Source: CAYQDB01 sp964416195 (GTDB taxonomy: Bacteria > Zixibacteria > MSB-5A5 > GN15 > FEB-12). From it: a stretch of DNA of 64,000 bases. Within the stretch, counting starts at the first letter, position 1. Each line of letters opens with the position of its first letter. The translations under genes and the position numbers were made by a program. The DNA lies in contig CAYQDB010000004.1 in the NCBI GenBank assembly GCA_964416195.1, positions 62,001 through 126,000 on the forward strand, written 5' to 3'. A model generated the notes under the pieces. That model did not search any database, was not told the origin of the DNA, and was given only the letters and a program-made list of their open reading frames with translations. Shown here one piece after another: positions 8,998-17,195 of the stretch.

Positions 8998-9018
8998 TCA
9001 AGTGGCGTCAGGTGACCC
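8998..9018 (+). repeat. Direct repeat, right copy
   Basis: The second copy of TCAAGTGGCGTCAGGTGACCC. It abuts exactly the left end of the mobile repeat that begins at 9019, which suggests that the element went in at or beside this copy. Confidence 0.75.
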
Positions 9019-9249
9019 GAGGCTGTCTCAAAAGTCGGTTCTCAAAGCCATAGAGACATCAAGACCATTTGTAACACAGGTCGCGATCCGGTCTGTCATT
9101 CCTGCGAAAGCAGGAATCCAGAAGATGTAACTGAAAGTGTACAAACATAATACCGATGGTTAAACGGAAATGACAAGAGAAATGGATTCCCGTTTTCACG
9201 GGAATGACGAAGCCACTTTCTTCCCCTCATCCGGCACTTGTGAGACAGC
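9019..9249. mobile_element. MITE-like element carrying a REPIN-like pair
   Basis: The left end GAGGCTGTCTCAAAAGT (9019-9035) and right end ACTTGTGAGACAGC (9236-9249) form imperfect terminal inverted repeats (GCTGTCTCA / TGAGACAGC). Inside lie two palindromes in inverted order: ATTCCTGCGAAAGCAGGAAT at 9098-9117 and ATTCCCGTTTTCACGGGAAT at 9185-9204, about 67 bases apart. The same palindrome pair, in reverse orientation, recurs at 34908-35023. There is no transposase within it, so mobility must be supplied in trans. Confidence 0.6.
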
Positions 9250-9391
9250 ACCCCCTCGTGCGCCAACTAGATCGAGGACGGGGCAGATGTAGACATCCGC
9301 CGCCCACGAAAATTGGGTGGGTTACTGGCTGATCTCTATGTGGTTAGCAAAGGTAGTTATGCACCTGCGACCGCAGGGGATTGGTTTAACC

Positions 9392-9589
9392 TCACGTAAA
9401 TTGACTGGAGCATTTGGACGGCTCACAAGTGGAACACCCGGAGGCTACACCCTTTGAGGAAATCAGGGAAATCATCCTGGTTGTATTGTTTGACCGGCAA
9501 GCGGGACATGGTGGCGCCTGTTCGTCACTGCCGACCAGCTCTTCAAACTTATTCCCACAATCCATACATTGATATTCGTAAAGTGGCAT
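9392..9589 (-). CDS. FmdB-family zinc-ribbon protein
   Basis: A 65-residue protein matching the small FmdB/CxxC-CxxC regulatory protein family. It starts 'MPLYEYQCMDCGNKFE' and has the metal-binding pairs CMDC (residues 8-11) and CPAC (28-31), enough for one zinc ribbon. A cysteine-rich tail ('GCSTCEPSKC') adds further possible ligands. Members are thought to be regulatory or chaperone-like, but the function is not established. It stands alone between repeats on one side and a possible decayed small gene on the other. Confidence 0.85.
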   Translation of the reverse strand: MPLYEYQCMDCGNKFEELVGSDEQAPPCPACRSNNTTRMISLISSKGVASGCSTCEPSKCSSQFT

Positions 9590-9601
9590 CTAATAATCAC
9601 C

Positions 9602-9751
9602 TCATTTTGATCTCGACATGGCCGCCCCGGCCAGCGCCCCTACCGCCGTTGCGAGATAGGGGTATATCAAACTTTATGCAATATACACAAAAGAGAAACC
9701 TAAGCCAAGCGCTTCGCCAAAAAGAGAAAATATCAAGGTCCTCTTCTTCAT
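9602..9751 (-). pseudogene. Small membrane-protein frame with an in-frame stop
   Basis: An ATG at 9751, preceded by AGGAAAGG at good spacing, opens a 50-codon frame with a hydrophobic N-terminus ('GEALGLGFSFVYIA'), a TAA at 9674-9676, and then in the same frame a second hydrophobic, glycine/alanine-rich stretch ('IYPYLATAVGALAGAAMS') to a TGA at 9602. Both halves look like parts of one two-helix membrane peptide. It may be a recently broken gene, two peptides, or coincidence; it sits just upstream of the FmdB-like gene on the same strand. Confidence 0.35.
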
Positions 9752-9867
9752 AATGCCTTTCCTGACACATGCCTTGATGTATCCAGCTCCATTATCCGTA
9801 ATAAACCTTGTGCTCCCGGAATAGTTCCCGCGGGCTTTGCACAATCCTGCCGGTTTGACCCGCAGGG

Positions 9868-11313
9868 CTATTCCCAGTCCGTCTTGACGTTCACGAAAAG
9901 TGTCTTGTTGTCGCGCCAGACAAAGAATATGACCTCGCGTGGCTTCTCTGACAGCCCCGTCTCGATTATAGCCTTGACTTCGTCTATCGATGTGACAGGC
10001 CGATTGTTAATCCTTTGGATGACGTCTCCAAGCCGCAGGCCGCCAACATCCGCCAGCCCACCCTGCTTCAATTCGGCAACTACCACGCCGCTGAAGGTTT
10101 CCTGGTCGAGGTTGCGAAACAAGTAGTCTGCAAAGACAAGATTGCGAACCTCAAACTCCAGCGCCTTGATTTCATAGGTGGCTGCTTCGGCTGCCGCCAG
10201 TGGCGCTTTCTCCAGGGTTGCCAGCAATTGGAGTGTGTCGATCACAGACTCCGCACGCCGTATAACAGCTAACTCCACCGAGGTGCCGGGGCTAAGTTCC
10301 GCAATCAGGCGTTGAAAAACAGGCAGATTCTCGTCCCTATCAATCTCCACCGGTTGTCCGTTCATCTCGTAAACAATATCTCCCACCTGCAGCCCTGCCT
10401 TCTGGGCCGGGGAATTAGTGACGATGTCGTTGACAATAATCCCACTGGAAATATCGAGTCCCCAGAACTGCGCAATCTCCGGGGTGAGAGCTTGCAGGGT
10501 GATGCCAAGCCAGCCGTGGTCAGGCCGGCCTTTCATGGGAGGATCAGCAATCAGTTTTTCAAGCCTCTCGCTGGCTATCACTCCAAGCAGAGGAATACCG
10601 GATTGACCGAACGACTCCAGCATACCGCCGGCGTCGCCCTGGGAAGGATCGAGCAACATCCCCAGCACTCCAACCGGTTCAAGGTTTTCGTCAAACAGCA
10701 CCGATGCCATCTGAATCGGAGAAAACCCGACCGTGAGAGGAAAAAACTCTGGTGACTCCACCACCGAGGACACCATGCCGACATCGGCAGCCAGCGGGGG
10801 ATTGACGAACTCCGGCAGCAACATATACAGCGTCAACCACTCACCGGCCTTGAAACGCTTGCCGATGAGGAAGTGGATCGGAGTAAAGCGTTCAGTTTCA
10901 TCCGCTATGATTTTGATGAACCCGATTTGAGTGAATCTGTCCACTCCCAGGTATTCGGCATCATATTTCCCGCCGTCGAGAGTTGTTACTTCTATCTTTA
11001 TTGGCGTTATTTTAATAGTAATCGGCGATAAGCTTGCCAGACCGGTTTCGCCAAGAGACATACCGTTGAACAAGACCAGACCATCTTCAGTAACGATAGT
11101 ACCGAGGTACCGTTCCTGCTGATCGCTGGTGTGAATACCAAACGATATCTCCAGCTTCATGTCTATGATTACTGTGAAGCTGCGAGTCATCTCTTGGAGC
11201 TGTCCGAAATCAAATTCCTGCGCCGGTGCCTTAGCGGGTGTCAATGCGAGTAAAGCCACGACGGCTCCTAAGCGCAGAATATGGCATGTGTGTGTAATGC
11301 TCTTTCTATTCAT
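9868..11313 (-). CDS. Catalytically dead HtrA-like PDZ protein
   Basis: A 481-residue exported protein with the HtrA layout: signal peptide, trypsin-like domain, and two PDZ domains ('GWLGITLQALTPE...', 'VRNLVFADYLFRN...VGGLRLGDVIQRINNRPV'). The catalytic residues seem to be lost. Where the active neighbour has 'DGYVVTNYHV' this one has 'DGLVLFNGMS' (no His); 'DPLTDIAVIKL' becomes 'DRFTQIGFIKI' (Asp to Gln); and the GNSGG segment is replaced around 'SPIQMASVLFDENLEPVGV'. I chose ATG 11313, which overlaps the upstream HtrA gene by 8 bases and gives a clean signal peptide; 60 bases of extra frame upstream are unlikely to be coding. It may be a regulatory or adaptor subunit of the active protease. 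Confidence 0.75.
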   Translation of the reverse strand: MNRKSITHTCHILRLGAVVALLALTPAKAPAQEFDFGQLQEMTRSFTVIIDMKLEISFGIHTSDQQERYLGTIVTEDGLVLFNGMSLGETGLASLSPITIKITPIKIEVTTLDGGKYDAEYLGVDRFTQIGFIKIIADETERFTPIHFLIGKRFKAGEWLTLYMLLPEFVNPPLAADVGMVSSVVESPEFFPLTVGFSPIQMASVLFDENLEPVGVLGMLLDPSQGDAGGMLESFGQSGIPLLGVIASERLEKLIADPPMKGRPDHGWLGITLQALTPEIAQFWGLDISSGIIVNDIVTNSPAQKAGLQVGDIVYEMNGQPVEIDRDENLPVFQRLIAELSPGTSVELAVIRRAESVIDTLQLLATLEKAPLAAAEAATYEIKALEFEVRNLVFADYLFRNLDQETFSGVVVAELKQGGLADVGGLRLGDVIQRINNRPVTSIDEVKAIIETGLSEKPREVIFFVWRDNKTLFVNVKTDWE

Positions 11314-12679
11314 CGATAGGCTCCCGGTCACGGTGATCGATTTTGAGGAAGATAAAACGGGTTGACCCTCCACGCTTGGCCGTTAGAAGTAGTTCATTTG
11401 CCCTGGACGACGTCAGTTGGTTGTACAGGATAACAAAATCTGCCAACCCCGCCAACTGCTGATTATTTACCATAGTAATCACGTCTCCGGGCCGCAGTCC
11501 CCCCTCCTCAGTGGCACTGGCTTCTTTCACGCCGACGACAAAGACTCCGGCGGTGTCGGTCAGTTGGTTCTCTACCTGCATCTGACGGGTTATCGCTTTA
11601 ACGGTGCAACCCCACTTCTTACATTCGAAATCCTTCCCCTGTAATTCTCCCAAATCCCTGGTGGTCACCTTGAATGTATACGTTTGTTCGCCGCGCATGA
11701 CTTTGAGATTTACCTGGGTCCCGGGTTTGTGCTTAGCGATCATATCATAGAAGGCCGGCAGTTCTTCCATAAATCGGGCGGAGACAGGGGTCCCGTCGAT
11801 CTCAAGGATGATATCGCCTGCCTTGAGAAAACCCTTCTCTGCAGGGGAGCCGGGATCAATTGACGAGATCAACACGCCGACATCTCGGTTGGTTCCAAAG
11901 TATTCCTCCATTTCCTGCAACGCCTGGCAGTGCAGCCCAATCCAACTGCGGGGCACCTTACCTTCCGTAAGAATGGCGTGTACTACCTCCTTGACGACAT
12001 TTATGGGAATGGCAAAACCGAGGTTGTTGGCCAGCAGAGTCGCCCGTGAGTTAATGCCGATCACTTTCCCGGACATATCAACCAGAGGACCGCCGGAGTT
12101 CCCGGGATTAATAGCTGCATCCGTTTGGATCCAGAGATTGTAGCGACCGGTTCGCTCACCGCTTGGCAGGCGGACATCGGGACTGAAATAACGGTCCTTA
12201 GTGGAAATAACACCGGCTGAGACCGAGCGTGACAGCGACAACGGCGAACCCATCGCCAGCACATACTGCCCCACCTGAAGGGAATCGGAATCACCGAACT
12301 CAGCCACAGGAACAGCGCCGGTGTAGTCCTGTAGGTTGAGCTTGATTACGGCGATGTCCGTCAACGGGTCGCCACCGACAAACTCAGCCGTTACCTGTTC
12401 CTTGTCATAGAGGGTGCAAATGATTCGTTCTGCCTTACCGGCCACGTGGTAGTTGGTGACGACGTATCCATCGGGGTGAAAAATGACCCCCGATCCGATA
12501 ACAGCCCTTTTCTCCAACTGACCTGTATTGTAGTTCGTAATAACCGGTTGAATATGGACCAGAGCCGGCATCACCTTGTCACGGGCACGATAAATCTCGT
12601 CCTGGGGAACGCCACTGGGGACCCCGGCTGACAGATTCATCCCGATTAGCAAGCACCATGAAATGATTAGTCTACGCAC
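11306..12679 (-). CDS. HtrA/DegP-family periplasmic serine protease
   Basis: A 457-residue exported serine protease of envelope quality control. A signal peptide precedes a trypsin-like domain with a full triad: His78 in 'VVTNYHVAG', Asp108 in 'DPLTDIAVIKL', Ser195 in 'NPGNSGGPL'. Two PDZ domains follow ('RSWIGLHCQALQEM...KAGDIILEIDGTPV' and a C-terminal one with 'GGLRPGDVITMVNNQQ'). The start is a GTG about 10 bases after GAGGAG. It is upstream of and overlaps a paralogue lacking the triad, so the two should be made together. Confidence 0.88.
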   Translation of the reverse strand: MRRLIISWCLLIGMNLSAGVPSGVPQDEIYRARDKVMPALVHIQPVITNYNTGQLEKRAVIGSGVIFHPDGYVVTNYHVAGKAERIICTLYDKEQVTAEFVGGDPLTDIAVIKLNLQDYTGAVPVAEFGDSDSLQVGQYVLAMGSPLSLSRSVSAGVISTKDRYFSPDVRLPSGERTGRYNLWIQTDAAINPGNSGGPLVDMSGKVIGINSRATLLANNLGFAIPINVVKEVVHAILTEGKVPRSWIGLHCQALQEMEEYFGTNRDVGVLISSIDPGSPAEKGFLKAGDIILEIDGTPVSARFMEELPAFYDMIAKHKPGTQVNLKVMRGEQTYTFKVTTRDLGELQGKDFECKKWGCTVKAITRQMQVENQLTDTAGVFVVGVKEASATEEGGLRPGDVITMVNNQQLAGLADFVILYNQLTSSRANELLLTAKRGGSTRFIFLKIDHRDREPIDE

Positions 12680-13055
12680 TGAAATACAACTCTCCTCAAT
12701 CCAATTATTATGTCCTTATAACACACCTTGCCGATCGTGGTTCAAACGATTTGCACCATTATCAGAGCAGTTAGAGTATAGTGGCATTATCTACTTATCG
12801 GCAAGTTATTTGTGATGTCGTCCGCTAACTCTCAGATTTGTCGAGGTCTCCAAGAAGGCTCTGGCGGAATCATTGAGGGAGAAGTTTGCCCACAAGGACA
12901 AAGGCAAACCGGAAAACTTGTTGCCCTCGTCATCGCCAGCCCTCGTGGGGAGTGTTGCAACTTCGTTTCCCCGAGAATACCGGCAGTAAGTATTGCCATA
13001 GTACCTGGCAATTCACATTGTCAGGTATGGGATGCTTATCAACTATGCAGGATCG
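12680..13055. other. Intergenic, nothing recognised
   Basis: The stretch lies between the HtrA gene start and the stop of the large beta-helix gene, both on the minus strand. Short frames exist but have no ribosome site, and their composition looks non-coding. No hairpin with a T-run and no repeat shared with the rest of the window was seen. The upstream part should hold the promoter of the HtrA pair, but I could not assign it with confidence. Confidence 0.5.
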
Positions 13056-16000
13056 CTACTTCAGCAGCATCATCCGTTTGGTAATAACTATATCGTCGAT
13101 CTTCAAACGATAGAAGTATATACCACTTGCGACAAGGTTGCCGGACTGATCGACGCCATCCCAGATAACTTCGCCGTATCCCTTATCCCGATAGCCGTCA
13201 ACCAGTACCGCTACCTTCTGACCCATGATGTTGTATACAGACAGCGTGACATGTCCTCCCTGGGGCAGGTAGAATTGAATGGAGGTATAGGGATTAAACG
13301 GATTGGGATAGTTCTGAGACAGCTCATATGTGGTCGGCAATACTGCTTCCCGCTCGCCCAGCAGCGGCTCTAACGCTCTCATGACCGTCTCCCTGCCCTC
13401 GCTCTCAGGGCAGTTGATGAGAGCCTCATACATCTGCCGCAGGACATCCCCTTCAAACTGCTTCAACAATGTTACTATGTCGCTAATCCCGCCCACCTTA
13501 CCGGCTCCCTCTACAGAATGAGTCTGGGCCCAGTTTTCAGTCACGCCGCAGATGTCATTGGCATCAATTAAGCCGGAACCGTCAGCATCGGTGTAGACAG
13601 CAATCATCGGTGTCCACTTGAGTTGTGGCACAAACGTGTGAGCCGGAATTTCCTGCGGGGTTAAATCCGGGTTCACTTCCCGTGCAGGACCTACATTGCC
13701 CCAGTATAGCCCCATTGGCAAAATATCCCTCTCATCGACAATACCGTCGTTGTTTGCGTCGCCAGGAAAGACTGCAACGCCAGTGTAAACGATCGCACTG
13801 TACTCCTTGTCGATTGGTTTGATAGCCGAATCAAGAATACCCGTGTGCAATTGGATCTCTATAGTATCCAGCTCCTTCAGCAAACCGAGACTACTACCTA
13901 TTATCAGCGAGTAGGTTTGGGAATCGTCGTAGCGATACGCAATCGGTGCGGCCTTGTAACTATTGATAACTACATTATCCGGCAGAGAACTCTCACGCAC
14001 CGCCTCGTTGAATTCTACGACAATAGAGTCGCTGATCAGTATCTCCTTGTCCGGTGGCGGAACCCTTTTGGCGATCAGTTGCCTGTTGGTCACGTTTATA
14101 AACATCGTGTCAACTACCGAGGTGTCATAATCGAAAGCCTCAAAGATCACCATGTAACTACTGTCAACGTGCCGGTAATCAGGTTGGAACAAGAAGTCAG
14201 CCGTCCCGTCGCCATTGTCAGTGAACTCTGCCGAATTCGGTACATGATTCCAGGTGATCTTGATAGAATCGCCATCCGGATCGCTGACTACAATCTGACA
14301 ACTGTATATCTGCCCCTCTTCCAGCACCGTATCGCGGCAGGTATCTACAAATTCAGGAGGGCGGTTCAACGGCTGAACATCCAGGGTTACCGGCACATCC
14401 TGCGGCGAATTAACGGCGTTACTCGCATAGACTGTGATTGTATCGTAATACTCGTTTGCAGACAAAGCGGAGATATCAGCACTTACGACCACGACCGACG
14501 GTGCCGTCCCTTCGGTACTCGAAACGTCGAGCCAACTTTTACTTTTGCTCAACTCCCAATTCAGGGTTCCACCGCCGGAGTTCTTAATCGTAAGATTTTC
14601 CGGAGACGGATTCGCTCCTCCCTCAATTGCGGAAAAAACAATTGCTAATGGCGAGAGAGCTATTTCGGTCGCACCACACCCCACATCGTACAATCCGATA
14701 AGAGCCTTGCAGCTATTATTGGCCGCGGCGCACGGGGAATTTCCAGTGATCTGGTAGTTGCCATTTGCAAAGTCGCAGAAGAACGGGTCAAGTGAGAAGT
14801 TGCCGTTTACTCCTTGCTGACTGGCGATGTCACCGGTCCAGTCGCCGCCGGCATTAGCGAAAATGTCACAGCAGAACAAAGTAGGCCCACCTGCACCATT
14901 GACATATATCGCCTCACCCTGGGGACTGAAAGCTATAATACAATTGAGAATAGATGGTGTTCCGGCGGTATCCAGATAGATACCGGCCCCAGTGTTGGCA
15001 GAATTCTTGACAAAAGTACAGTTTGCCAGAAGCATGGATGAACCGGCGTCTTCGGGGTAATACAAAGAAGAAATGGCACCGCCTTGCTGCGCAGAGTTAC
15101 CGTCAAACAGACAATCCGTTACTTTCGGCGATGACCAGGTGCAGTAAAGGGCACCTCCGTTGTACTGGGCAGAATTGTTCTCAAAGGTGCAGTTTGTGAA
15201 CTGAGCCTCACCTCCCGAACACCGTACAGCACCTCCGTAGTCACCGGTGTTGCCGATGAACCTGCAATTGGAGACTATTGGATATGCCCAGGTGCAGTTT
15301 AGCGCGTGCCCCGAATTGTTTTCAAAGGTGCAGTTCTTTATTTTCGGTGAGACATTGTCAATCCAGATGGCGCCACCATTACCGTACTGGTCATATCCTC
15401 CGCGGAATGTGAAGCCGTCAACAACATTATCGGGGGAACCATAGTAGTCAAGATAGAGGCCACGATGTTGATCATCGGAGGACCCCTCACAATCAATTAT
15501 GGTATTGTCCGGGCCGCTTTCGGATTTCAGGACAATCTGCCACCAGGGCATATAGAGATCGCGGTTACCGTCACCGGTATAGGTGCTAGGAGCAACCAGG
15601 ATCGTGTCACCATCCGTAGAGGCATTGATTGCCGACTGGATAGTTGGGTATTCCTCAGAAGGGACATGGAGTACTGTTACACGCTGAGTTATACCGCGAA
15701 CCCAGTCGACATAGATGTTTCCTTCGTTATAATAGGCTCCCATGGTAATGGCGATTCTGTCAAGGTTCGAGAACTCACCTGGTAAAGGCTCGTCAAGAAA
15801 TATGGTGGTCCAGCCGTTATTGGCCAATGGGAACCAGCCGGTACTGCCACCGGGGTAGTATGTATTCGTATCACCTGCTTTCTGATAGCCAAACCTGGCC
15901 CAAACCGAATAGCTGTAGTATGGCTCGTTGTAAATTCGCGCCTCAAGTCTCTTAGAACCGTCCCAAGCCGGTCCTACAGGCGCCCAAATCGCCTTGCTCC

Positions 16001-16412
16001 AAAACTCATAATCGCACTCGTGCTCATTGTACCCATGATGATAGGCAACGTATTTAAGGGTACCATTGTCCCAGTAAAGGTCGAAAGGATATTTAACCCG
16101 CTCCAATCTGCCAACTTGATTACACCCCGCGTCCGCATAGGTAATCGCCACAGTATCGGGTGAAGTTGAAAAGCTCCAGCCCTCCAGAGTATTGTCGAAA
16201 TTGAAATATACAGTGTCAACGGCAAGTGCAAATTGCCCTGGCAAAGGCTTTGACTGTTGGGTATCCTTATGTGTTAATCCTTCCATAGGTAATGGCGGTG
16301 GTATTACAGAGACTACATTTGTGGCCAACAACTCCAGGGGGGTGGCAATCACCGTTAGTACAGCGACTAACATTAATAATAATTTCATGTAGTTAGAGAC
16401 TGATGTTCTCAT
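13056..16412 (-). CDS. Large secreted beta-helix protein with sorting domain
   Basis: About 1118 residues. After a signal peptide ('MKLLLMLVAVLTVIATP') come a jelly-roll-like domain (to about 270), a right-handed beta-helix opening 'VLHVPSEEYPTIQSAINAS' (about 275-590), a BACON-like beta-sandwich (about 600-690), a cadherin-like domain beginning 'NRPPEFVDTCRDTVLEEG', a Big-type Ig-like domain, two dockerin-like calcium loops ('PGDANNDGIVDERDI', 'TDADGSGLIDANDI'), and a C-terminal sorting-type domain ('ELSQNYPNPFNPYTSIQFYL ... RMMLLK'). The ATG at 16412 has GGAG 9 bases upstream, better than the ATG at 16427. It is probably an exported adhesive or carbohydrate-binding surface protein. Confidence 0.8.
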   Translation of the reverse strand: MRTSVSNYMKLLLMLVAVLTVIATPLELLATNVVSVIPPPLPMEGLTHKDTQQSKPLPGQFALAVDTVYFNFDNTLEGWSFSTSPDTVAITYADAGCNQVGRLERVKYPFDLYWDNGTLKYVAYHHGYNEHECDYEFWSKAIWAPVGPAWDGSKRLEARIYNEPYYSYSVWARFGYQKAGDTNTYYPGGSTGWFPLANNGWTTIFLDEPLPGEFSNLDRIAITMGAYYNEGNIYVDWVRGITQRVTVLHVPSEEYPTIQSAINASTDGDTILVAPSTYTGDGNRDLYMPWWQIVLKSESGPDNTIIDCEGSSDDQHRGLYLDYYGSPDNVVDGFTFRGGYDQYGNGGAIWIDNVSPKIKNCTFENNSGHALNCTWAYPIVSNCRFIGNTGDYGGAVRCSGGEAQFTNCTFENNSAQYNGGALYCTWSSPKVTDCLFDGNSAQQGGAISSLYYPEDAGSSMLLANCTFVKNSANTGAGIYLDTAGTPSILNCIIAFSPQGEAIYVNGAGGPTLFCCDIFANAGGDWTGDIASQQGVNGNFSLDPFFCDFANGNYQITGNSPCAAANNSCKALIGLYDVGCGATEIALSPLAIVFSAIEGGANPSPENLTIKNSGGGTLNWELSKSKSWLDVSSTEGTAPSVVVVSADISALSANEYYDTITVYASNAVNSPQDVPVTLDVQPLNRPPEFVDTCRDTVLEEGQIYSCQIVVSDPDGDSIKITWNHVPNSAEFTDNGDGTADFLFQPDYRHVDSSYMVIFEAFDYDTSVVDTMFINVTNRQLIAKRVPPPDKEILISDSIVVEFNEAVRESSLPDNVVINSYKAAPIAYRYDDSQTYSLIIGSSLGLLKELDTIEIQLHTGILDSAIKPIDKEYSAIVYTGVAVFPGDANNDGIVDERDILPMGLYWGNVGPAREVNPDLTPQEIPAHTFVPQLKWTPMIAVYTDADGSGLIDANDICGVTENWAQTHSVEGAGKVGGISDIVTLLKQFEGDVLRQMYEALINCPESEGRETVMRALEPLLGEREAVLPTTYELSQNYPNPFNPYTSIQFYLPQGGHVTLSVYNIMGQKVAVLVDGYRDKGYGEVIWDGVDQSGNLVASGIYFYRLKIDDIVITKRMMLLK

Positions 16413-16584
16413 AAGACTAAGCTCCATCGAGATTAGGGACTGATCCCTTCTTTGACAAGAAACACTTATCCATCTTTAAGGTAACAGATTCTGCGTTTTG
16501 GTCAATACCAATTATTGAACAATATGTCTGTTCAGGAATGGTCAAGAAGCTGAAAATCGCTTGCAACTAAAGAACTTAGGTAAC

Positions 16585-16609
16585 AAAAAGCCGGCCTGAC
16601 GGGCCGGCT
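16585..16609 (-). terminator. Rho-independent terminator of the T6SS operon
   Basis: On the minus strand AGCCGGCC-CGTCA-GGCCGGCT is followed by TTTTT, a strong GC stem of 8 pairs with a 5-base loop and a T-run. It lies 28 bases after the last gene of the T6SS locus (16637-17158). Confidence 0.8.
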
Positions 16610-16636
16610 CTCGATCTATAGACAATAAGATAACAT

Positions 16637-17158
16637 TCACTTCATAAGGACGATTTCTTCTGCAATCTTGGCCGGAAAAGGCTTGCCCGCTTCAATCACG
16701 CCTTCCGTCCCTTTGATAAACAAACCCAAAATAAATAGATAAGAGAGCGTCTTACGGCCCTTTCCTTTAGCCACGATCGGGCCGTCAACAGCCTCCAGCG
16801 CTAGCTTTTTGCCTTCCTCAGCCTTGTAGCTTCCTGTCGGCTCCAGTTCCACAAGGTCTACTTCAATATAGCCAGGCTTACCACCTTTGCCCGCAGGCTT
16901 GACCGATCTGACCCGCGCGGTACCTTTGGCGCCATCCTCAACGGCTATAACGCCGCCATAATCCACAGCTCCATGAAGACGAATCGGTATAAGGTCCCCA
17001 GGTGCAGCATACTTGGATGAAACATCCTGCTCAAACTCAATTTGTACCTTGGTGCCGGCAGCCAATATAACCTCATCCGCTTTGCCCCCCGTTGCCAGAA
17101 CAGCAAAAACCAGAACAGCCAGCACCACAACTTTTACTTCCCGCCATCTATTATGCAT
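16637..17158 (-). CDS. Periplasmic protein of the T6SS operon, unknown
   Basis: A 173-residue protein with a signal peptide ('VVVLAVLVFAVLATGGKA') and a small beta-rich domain: 'AAGTKVQIEFEQDVSSKYAA', 'PGDLIPIRLHGAVDYGGV' and a basic glycine stretch 'VKPAGKGGKPGY'. A hydrophobic patch near 'TLSYLFILGLFIKG' may contact membrane or a partner. It starts 37 bases after the TssM-like gene and is last before the terminator, so it is almost surely coexpressed with the secretion genes. It has no lipobox, so it is not a classical TssJ lipoprotein, but it could fill a periplasmic role in the membrane complex. I do not recognise the family. Confidence 0.7.
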   Translation of the reverse strand: MHNRWREVKVVVLAVLVFAVLATGGKADEVILAAGTKVQIEFEQDVSSKYAAPGDLIPIRLHGAVDYGGVIAVEDGAKGTARVRSVKPAGKGGKPGYIEVDLVELEPTGSYKAEEGKKLALEAVDGPIVAKGKGRKTLSYLFILGLFIKGTEGVIEAGKPFPAKIAEEIVLMK

Positions 17159-17195
17159 TACTCACTCCTTTGTCGATTCTTATCATAATACTTTC

